Assembly: GCA_043743335.1 (NCBI GenBank)
Contig: JAYTWR010000031.1
Coordinates: 62,001-126,000, forward strand
Source: UBA5216 sp043743335
GTDB taxonomy: Bacteria; Pseudomonadota; Gammaproteobacteria; Burkholderiales; SG8-41
DNA length: 64,000 nucleotides
Direction: 5' to 3'
Shown: positions 58,611 to 64,000 of the stretch, piece after piece
Layout of the letters: each line of letters starts with the position of its first letter
Numbering within the stretch: position 1 is the stretch's first letter
Position numbers and translations under genes: made by a program
Notes under the pieces: model-generated
Databases searched by the model: none
What the model saw: the letters and a program-made list of their open reading frames with translations, nothing else
What the model was told of the DNA's origin: nothing

Positions 58611-59780
58611 CTACGCTGCTGATTCCAATATTTCCAGCACCTGTTCCACACGCGTAATCTTGCGCGGGTTGGTGTGCAGCCAGCTATCGTGCATGGCGTG
58701 ATCGGCGATCATGGCGAATTGATCGCGCGTCACCCCTACTGCCGAGAGTTTGCCTGGTTGCCCCAGCTCGGCAACGAAATTCGCGATCACATCCGCAGCG
58801 TCTTCACCGGGATGCCCCATCGCCTCTGCCACCAAGCGTTGGCGCTCTTGGTTCACCGCGCGGTTGTAGCGCAACACCGGTGCCAACATCACGCACGACG
58901 TATGGCCGTGCGGCACATCGCAACTACCGCCCAGCACGTGGCCGATGGCGTGGCTTGCGCCCATTTGCGCGCCCGCCTGCCGACCGGCCATTGCCAGCCA
59001 CACCGCCATCTGACAATCGAGGCGCGCATCGAGGTCTTGCGGCTGTTGTTTTACCCGCGGCAGGCCCGTCGCCAACAAGCGCAGCGCCTGCAAGAAAAAC
59101 GCATCGCTCGCCGGATTGGCGTTACCGGAACAAATCGCCTCTGTGGCGTGATCGATGGCGCGCACGCCACTCGACAGCCACACCCACAGCGGCGTATGTA
59201 ACGTCGGCGCTGGGTCGAGTATGGTGACGCGCGGAATCAGCAACGGATGCCGGTAGCTTTGCTTCACCTTGCGACGATTATCCGTGCAGCCGCCGCCCGG
59301 TTGGAATTCGCCGCCCGACAGCGTGGTGGGAATCGCAATCTGCCGCACGATGGGGCCGTCAAACGCCGGCACCTTGCGCGTGCCGTCGGCATGCACATCC
59401 ACGTAATAGGCATCGAGTTCTTCGTATTGCGTCACGTTGTGGCGCAAACAGATTTGCACCATCTTGCCAGCGTCCGTGACCGAGCCGCCGCCGAAGGTGA
59501 CGATCAAATCCGCACCCGCCGCGCGCGCCGCCTGCGAAACATCCAGCACCGCATCGCGCGGTGTGTGCGCGGGCATGCGGTCATACAGGCCGGCATAACG
59601 CCCGCCCAGCGCCTCGCGCACTTTTGCCACCTCATCCGTGGTGCGGTTCATGGTGCCACTGGTCAGCAAAAACACCCGTTGCGCCTGCAAGCGCTCGGCT
59701 TCGGCGCGCAACGCCTGCGCCGCCGGCTGGCCGTAAACAATGCGCTCTACTGCGGTAAATGCAAATGTGCCTGCGTACAT
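58611..59780 (-). CDS. Iron-containing alcohol dehydrogenase / maleylacetate-reductase-like
   Basis: A 389-residue group III dehydrogenase. The NAD motif is TFGGGSVTDAGKMVQIC; IAIPTTLSGGEFQPGGGCTD follows. Metal ligands are expected in RAIDHATEAICSGNANP (Asp/His) and the His-rich ASHAIGHVLGGSCDVPHGHT. The SGGEFQPG pattern resembles maleylacetate reductases and related enzymes more than 1,3-propanediol dehydrogenases. The substrate is unproven. It lies upstream of the VapB-like and Bug genes on the same strand. Confidence 0.86.
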   Translation of the reverse strand: MYAGTFAFTAVERIVYGQPAAQALRAEAERLQAQRVFLLTSGTMNRTTDEVAKVREALGGRYAGLYDRMPAHTPRDAVLDVSQAARAAGADLIVTFGGGSVTDAGKMVQICLRHNVTQYEELDAYYVDVHADGTRKVPAFDGPIVRQIAIPTTLSGGEFQPGGGCTDNRRKVKQSYRHPLLIPRVTILDPAPTLHTPLWVWLSSGVRAIDHATEAICSGNANPASDAFFLQALRLLATGLPRVKQQPQDLDARLDCQMAVWLAMAGRQAGAQMGASHAIGHVLGGSCDVPHGHTSCVMLAPVLRYNRAVNQERQRLVAEAMGHPGEDAADVIANFVAELGQPGKLSAVGVTRDQFAMIADHAMHDSWLHTNPRKITRVEQVLEILESAA

Positions 59781-59860
59781 GGCTGTCGTCCTTGTTAAAT
59801 GGCTGCGTTCAATTCGCTACTGCTCAGTTGACGGTTTTCGTCGGGGTTGCCCAGCGCGCA

Positions 59861-60481
59861 TCAGCACCACGGCGAAAACACCACCGGCGTCATCAGGCTG
59901 GATTGAATGTCTTCAACCATTGCGCCGTGCTGCCTGAGAAACGCGCGCCACTCGGCGCTTTGCATCATTTGCGTCGGCGTTTGCGTAGCCGCATGAGCAG
60001 ACAGATGCACGACTTCATTCACGTCGCCGCTGTTGCCCGTCCATACTGCAACGCTACTGCCCCACAGCGGCGCGGGCAGTTCGTCCTGCAACAGCCGCGC
60101 GAACGAGGCCGTCTTGCCGGCGCGCGTGCGAAAAATACGCAGGTGATACAGATTGCCCTTGCTGGCCGGCACATGCGGATCCGCCAGCGGCGTGAGCAGC
60201 CGCGATTGTTGCCGGCGCATCAGCGGCTGCGAATGCGGTAAGTAGTCGTTGCGCCACACGTCCTGCTTTTGCAGTTTGGCGCGCAACACCTCGCGCGTGG
60301 CCACCGATTCGTGCTCCCACAAATTGAATACGCCGTTTACCGCACCGATTTCGCACGCCCAAAAACCCAGCAGCTTGCCGTAATCGTCGCCACGAAACGG
60401 CACCGCTACTTTGCCGGCGTGATTGACGTAGTCGTCGAGCTTGCCTGCGGCAATTTCGTAGAAACGCAGTTCATGCAGCAT
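59861..60481 (-). CDS. NIPSNAP-family protein
   Basis: A 206-residue protein with two ferredoxin-like (dimeric alpha-beta barrel) halves: LHELRFYEIAAGKLDDYVNH and, after residue 110, LYHLRIFRTRAGKTASFARL. GVFNLWEHESVATREVLRAK is typical of the first half. Bacterial NIPSNAP proteins often sit in catabolic clusters, with no settled biochemical role. ATG 60481 is preceded by AGGAAC; ATG 60502 is possible. Confidence 0.83.
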   Translation of the reverse strand: MLHELRFYEIAAGKLDDYVNHAGKVAVPFRGDDYGKLLGFWACEIGAVNGVFNLWEHESVATREVLRAKLQKQDVWRNDYLPHSQPLMRRQQSRLLTPLADPHVPASKGNLYHLRIFRTRAGKTASFARLLQDELPAPLWGSSVAVWTGNSGDVNEVVHLSAHAATQTPTQMMQSAEWRAFLRQHGAMVEDIQSSLMTPVVFSPWC

Positions 60482-60571
60482 GTGATTCGTTCCTAGAGTC
60501 ATGTTCGGTGCGTGAGGGGCGATTTTAGACGTAAATGCGCCGTGACCGCGCCGTGCCTAACCAGTGTATAA

Positions 60572-60604
60572 AGATGACTGCGAGATGACTGCGAGATGAC
60601 TGCG
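60572..60604. repeat. 11-base tandem repeat (AGATGACTGCG x3)
   Basis: Three perfect consecutive copies in the gap between the NIPSNAP gene and the divergent 60654 gene. Confidence 0.9.
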
Positions 60605-60653
60605 CTGTTATTTATCGCGCAAGACTAAACTTTACCGATTCAGGAAAAAACAA

Positions 60654-61415
60654 ATGAAATCAATTACTTACATAAATCGCCGTGAATTCATTACGGCGGC
60701 GCTGGCTGCCATGGCCGCAGCGTCATTGAGCAGCCTGTCCACGGCAGCGCTGGCGCAATACGGTGCGCCTGCAGCCTCCGGCAGCAAAATGAAAATCGGC
60801 ATCATTGGCTCCGGCCGGGTCGGCGGCGCGGTGGGCGGCGCTTGGGTCAAGGCCGGGCACGAGGTGATGTTTTCGTCGCTCAATATCGACGACGACAAAA
60901 AGCTCGCAGCCAGCCTCGGTGGCGGTGCGCGGGTGGGCACGGCGCGTGAGGCAGCGGCATTTGGCACGGTGTTGCTGATTTCGGTACCGTACAAGGCGCT
61001 GCCCAGCGTGGGCAAAGATTTGGGCGAGCTGCTCAAAGGCAAAATCGTCATCGATACCTCCAATCCCATCGTCGCGCGTGATGGCGACATGGCCGTGGCG
61101 GCGCGCGAAAAAGGCGCGGGCCTTTCATCACAGGAATTTTTGCCCGGTGCGCGTATCGTGCGCGCCTTCAACGCGGTTGGCTACGCACGCATGGCCGAGG
61201 CCGCCAGCAAGGGTGGCGAAAAAATGGGCATGCCCATTGCGGGTGACGATCAGGTGGCGATCACCACGGCGTCCGCACTGGTACGCGATGTGGGTTACGA
61301 GCCGGTGCTGGTGGGCAACCTCGCCACCATGGGCAAACACCTGATTCCAGGAACGCCGCTGGCGGGCGAGCGTGCGCCGGATGAAGTGCGCCGTGTGGCG
61401 GCTACGCTGAAGTAA
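60654..61415 (+). CDS. Exported NAD(P)-binding oxidoreductase (F420-dependent NADP reductase-like)
   Basis: A 253-residue protein. The N-terminus NRREFITAALAAMAAASLSS is a twin-arginine (Tat) type signal, ending near ALA. After it comes MKIGIIGSGRVGGAVGGAWV, a Rossmann motif, then VLLISVPYKALPSVGKDLGE and GKIVIDTSNPIVARDGD, as in NADP/F420 oxidoreductases and NAD-binding 2 proteins. Tat export would fit a folded cofactor-bound protein. The first codons (ATGAAATCAATTACTTAC) are themselves a copy of the AT-rich element, with the exact IHF consensus at 60658-60670. Confidence 0.82.
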   Translation: MKSITYINRREFITAALAAMAAASLSSLSTAALAQYGAPAASGSKMKIGIIGSGRVGGAVGGAWVKAGHEVMFSSLNIDDDKKLAASLGGGARVGTAREAAAFGTVLLISVPYKALPSVGKDLGELLKGKIVIDTSNPIVARDGDMAVAAREKGAGLSSQEFLPGARIVRAFNAVGYARMAEAASKGGEKMGMPIAGDDQVAITTASALVRDVGYEPVLVGNLATMGKHLIPGTPLAGERAPDEVRRVAATLK

Positions 61416-61422
61416 TGCCGAA

Positions 61423-61450
61423 TCAGGGTAATTTGCACCCGCTACCCTGA
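61423..61450. repeat. Inverted repeat after the 60654 gene
   Basis: TCAGGGTA (61423-61430) and TACCCTGA (61443-61450) form an eight-pair stem with a 12-base loop. No T-run follows, so a terminator is unproven. Confidence 0.4.
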
Positions 61451-61527
61451 CCATCCTTCGAAGTGGAGATAGCGTGCGGAAGGCATGTCGCGCCTGTGGC
61501 GTCGTAGCGCGCACAGTGAAAATATAC

Positions 61528-61556
61528 TTGAAATAACCGCCGTAACCCTGTATTTT
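61528..61556 (+). promoter_or_regulatory. Possible promoter of the PbpG-like gene
   Basis: TTGAAA at 61528-61533 and TATTTT at 61551-61556 have a 17-base spacer, 32 bases before the GTG start. Confidence 0.5.
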
Positions 61557-61588
61557 TAAGGGATATTTCAGGAAATTTGGAGGGGTGA

Positions 61589-62596
61589 GTGCCGCATATT
61601 TTGTTGATGCTACTGCTCGCGATGCCTGTTGGTAGTGGTGTTGGGTTCGGCAGCGGCGACGCCTATGCTGCGTCGGCGCAAAAACAGCCGCAGACACGTA
61701 AAACGGTGGCAAAAGCCGTGGCTGGGGCGAAAACGGCGCACAAACCCATCCAGCGCGTTGCGGCGCGGCAGTCAGGCAGCAGCCATCGCGGCGGCGCGCG
61801 GCGCGTGGCGGCCGCCCCGGCGGAGGTATTCAACCCGGACGTGCTCGACGTGCAATCCACGGCCGCATTGGTGGTCAATCCCAGCGACGGCAAGGTCGTT
61901 TACGACAAAAATATCACTGCCGTGGCGCCCATCGCCTCGATCACCAAGCTGATGACGGCGATGGTGGTGCTTGATGCCAAGCTGCCGCTCGATGAGGTGA
62001 TTACGCTCACCGAGGACGATCTGGATTTCATCAAGCACACCGGTTCGCGCCTGCAAATAGGCACATCGCTATCGCGTGACGACATGCTGCGTCTGGCGCT
62101 GATGTCGTCTGAAAACCGCGCCGCTTCGGCGCTCGGGCGCGCCTACCCCGGCGGCATGACGGCTTTTGTCAGAGAAATGAATCTCAAGGCGTTGTCGCTG
62201 GAGATGCCCCGCACGTCGTTTGTCGACAGTACGGGGCTGTCGAGCAGCAATGTTTCCACCGCACAGGATTTGGCGAAAATGGTGACAGCGGCGTATCAGT
62301 ATCCGTTGATACGCCAGTATTCCACGGGTAACGCGTATGCGATTCAGGCGCATAACGGGCGCGCGATGCAATTCGGCAATTCCAATTCGTTGATTGTCAG
62401 CCCCGACTGGCGCATTAACGTTTCCAAAACGGGTTACATCCGCGAAGCGGGGCGTTGCCTGGTAATGCACACCACCATCGCCGGTGCGCCGATTGTGATT
62501 GTGCTGCTCGATTCCTGGGGCCGCCTGAGCCGTGCCGGTGACGCCAACCGCATCAAGCGCTGGATCGAGTACCACTCGGCACGTACGGTTGGTTAG
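61589..62596 (+). CDS. pbpG: D-alanyl-D-alanine endopeptidase (S11 family, PBP7-like)
   Basis: A 335-residue serine D,D-peptidase acting on peptidoglycan crosslinks in the periplasm. The signal peptide ends near AYA (residue 27). A basic Ala/Arg/Lys linker (30-80) follows. Catalytic motifs are SITK (S117, K120), SEN (S174-N176) and KTG (280-282). It lacks the extra C-terminal PBP5 domain, as PBP7 does. GGAGG precedes the GTG start at 61589. Confidence 0.9.
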   Translation: MPHILLMLLLAMPVGSGVGFGSGDAYAASAQKQPQTRKTVAKAVAGAKTAHKPIQRVAARQSGSSHRGGARRVAAAPAEVFNPDVLDVQSTAALVVNPSDGKVVYDKNITAVAPIASITKLMTAMVVLDAKLPLDEVITLTEDDLDFIKHTGSRLQIGTSLSRDDMLRLALMSSENRAASALGRAYPGGMTAFVREMNLKALSLEMPRTSFVDSTGLSSSNVSTAQDLAKMVTAAYQYPLIRQYSTGNAYAIQAHNGRAMQFGNSNSLIVSPDWRINVSKTGYIREAGRCLVMHTTIAGAPIVIVLLDSWGRLSRAGDANRIKRWIEYHSARTVG

Positions 62597-62600
62597 TCGC

Positions 62601-63557
62601 GTGCCCTTTCAGTTTTACGACCTGCACCCTGATACAGAAAACTTTCGCGACGATGTGGTGAACGGCTTGGCGCAATCGCGCAAGGCACTGCCGCCCAAAT
62701 ATTTTTACGACGCACGCGGCAGCGAACTATTCGAGGCCATTTGCGATCTGCCGGAGTACTACCCCACGCGCACCGAGCTCGCGATGATGCAGGCCAGTGC
62801 GCGCGACATAGCGCAGCGGCTGGGGCCGGATTGTTTGCTCATTGAATACGGCGCGGGTTCTGGCCGCAAAACGCGGGTGTTGATCGAGGCGCTGGCACCC
62901 GCTGCGTATGTGGCCATTGATATTTCTCGCACGGCACTGCAGCAGTGTGCGGCGGAGTTGGCGGCGGCGTATCCGAAAGTCAAAGTGGCGGCGGTGTGCG
63001 CTGATTATTCACGCCCCATGCAGTTGCCGGTGATTGAGGGCATCGCGCCGCGCCGCCGGGTGATTTATTTTCCGGGATCGACCATCGGCAACTTCACGCG
63101 CGCGGATGCGCTGGCGTTTTTGCGGCAGGCGCATGCGCTGGCCGGCAGCGGCGGTGCCATGCTGGCCGGTGTCGATTTGAAAAAAGCCCCCGCGCGCCTG
63201 CACGCCGCGTACAACGATGCGCAAGGCGTCACTGCCGCGTTCAACATGAATTTACTGGCCCGTATCAACCGCGAGTTGGAGGGCAATTTTGAGCTGACGG
63301 CGTTTGAACATCACGCGTTTTACGATGGCACTGCAGGCCGCATTGAAATGCACTTGCGCAGCTTGCGTGAGCAGACCGTGCGCATCGCCGGACAGTCGTT
63401 TTCGTTTGGCAGCGGTGAGACGATACACACGGAAAACTCGTGCAAATATGCTGTTGCGGAATTTCAGCAACTCGCGCGCGATGCCGGATTCACCGCTGCG
63501 CATTGCTGGGTAGATGCGGAACAACTGTTTTCCGTGCATCACCTGCAAGTGCCTTGA
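62601..63557 (+). CDS. egtD: L-histidine N-alpha-methyltransferase (EgtD type)
   Basis: A 318-residue SAM-dependent enzyme of the EgtD family that makes hercynine for ergothioneine. Seen: LPPKYFYDARGSELFEAICD, PEYYPTRTELAMMQ, LLIEYGAGSGRKTRVLIEAL (SAM site), VAIDISRTAL, VIYFPGSTIGNF and AFNMNLLARINRELEG. GTG 62601, five bases after the pbpG stop, gives the family N-terminus PFQFYDLHPDTENF; the longer frame overlaps pbpG. EgtB, usually next to EgtD, is not in the window. Confidence 0.88.
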   Translation: MPFQFYDLHPDTENFRDDVVNGLAQSRKALPPKYFYDARGSELFEAICDLPEYYPTRTELAMMQASARDIAQRLGPDCLLIEYGAGSGRKTRVLIEALAPAAYVAIDISRTALQQCAAELAAAYPKVKVAAVCADYSRPMQLPVIEGIAPRRRVIYFPGSTIGNFTRADALAFLRQAHALAGSGGAMLAGVDLKKAPARLHAAYNDAQGVTAAFNMNLLARINRELEGNFELTAFEHHAFYDGTAGRIEMHLRSLREQTVRIAGQSFSFGSGETIHTENSCKYAVAEFQQLARDAGFTAAHCWVDAEQLFSVHHLQVP

Positions 63558-63592
63558 GCGGATGGTGGTGATATCGAGCGTTATTTCCGGGG

Positions 63593-63953
63593 ATGGCGAC
63601 GCGGTATCTCGCCGCGTTGCTGGTGGGTGGGATCATCGTTTCACTTTTTCTTTGTGTCGGTGCACGGCACGGCGGGCGGCGTTGGTGGCGCGGGCAACCG
63701 CGCACGTAACTACGCCATCGTCAGCCTAGGGTTTTCCACAGCGGGCTTGATCGGGCCGTTTGCCAGCGGTTTGGCGATTGACCATCTGGGGCACCTCAAC
63801 GCATTTATCCTGCTGTCGGCCTTTACCGTGACGCCGTTTTTGCTGCTGTGGTTCAAGCCCGGATTTCTGCCCAAGGCCAAGCCGCAATCCGCTGACACCG
63901 CACAACATCGCGTGTTGGATCTGTGGCGTATGCCTAAGTTGCCGCGCGCCTAG
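63593..63953 (+). pseudogene. Broken MFS transporter fragment
   Basis: ATG 63593 opens MATRYLAALLVGGIIVSLFL, an MFS helix followed by a GGRR-type loop, then the frame is lost. Another frame continues with GTAGGVGGAGNRARNYAIVS and LGFSTAGLIGPFASGLAIDH, helices 4-6 of the same kind of protein, and stops at 63951 after LWRMPKLPRA. Frameshift, internal deletion and loss of the C-terminal half are all evident. A GC hairpin (CGCCCG/CGGGCG, 63955-63973) follows. Confidence 0.72.
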
Positions 63954-64000
63954 CCGCCCGTAGCCACCGGGCGTTTACGGTCACTCACCCACTCGCTCCA

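Noticed and set aside
58674..59201. Plus-strand frame opposite the iron alcohol dehydrogenase
   Set aside because: Antisense shadow without motifs.

Overview
The window looks like a chromosomal segment of a GC-rich betaproteobacterium, probably Burkholderiales. Grounds: the secG / tRNA-Leu(GAG) / nuoA-N order, the carA-carB-greA and rlmE-ftsH-folP-glmM-tpiA runs, and repeated solute-receptor genes of the Bug (TctC) family: five intact, one cut by the left edge and two relics. No rRNA, CRISPR array, integrase or transposase was seen. The species is not identifiable from the sequence alone.

Layout. 1-2470: end of a Bug gene, a type I sulfatase and an exported protein of unknown role. 2536-15237: housekeeping block with carA and carB (carbamoyl phosphate), greA, yhbY (minus strand), rlmE, ftsH, folP, glmM, a small lipoprotein, tpiA, secG and tRNA-Leu. 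15411-30093: complete fourteen-gene nuo operon for respiratory complex I, several junctions overlapping by 1-4 bases. 30125-32766: a Nudix hydrolase and a membrane protein with a spermidine-synthase-like domain. 32767-33334: a non-coding stretch with DnaA-box-like sites beside a very AT-rich tract.

33335-64000 is accessory and catabolic: a periplasmic-binding-protein-like gene, Bug receptors, an M24 peptidase-fold protein, a 2-oxoacid dehydrogenase set (E1 alpha, E1 beta, E2, no E3) with an exported amidohydrolase inside it, a 3-hydroxyisobutyrate-dehydrogenase-like enzyme, a Rid protein, an aldo/keto reductase and an FMN 2-hydroxyacid oxidase. Then come a polysaccharide deacetylase, an orphan ParA, a luciferase-like oxidoreductase, two MFS transporters, more Bug receptors, a truncated VapB/VapC fusion, an iron alcohol dehydrogenase, a NIPSNAP protein, a D,D-peptidase of the PbpG type, EgtD and a broken MFS gene. 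The theme is uptake and oxidation of organic acids, but no substrate can be assigned.

The most unusual feature is not a gene. A dispersed AT-rich element of about 25 bases, core AAAATCAATTAGTTAC, recurs at about fifteen places in this GC-rich sequence. Ten copies match the published IHF consensus WATCAANNNNTTR exactly. Copies lie in operon gaps, directly before start codons, and inside folP, nuoG and the first codons of several genes. Separate families of 7- and 8-base tandem repeats fill other gaps and often reach the start codon, leaving no Shine-Dalgarno sequence.
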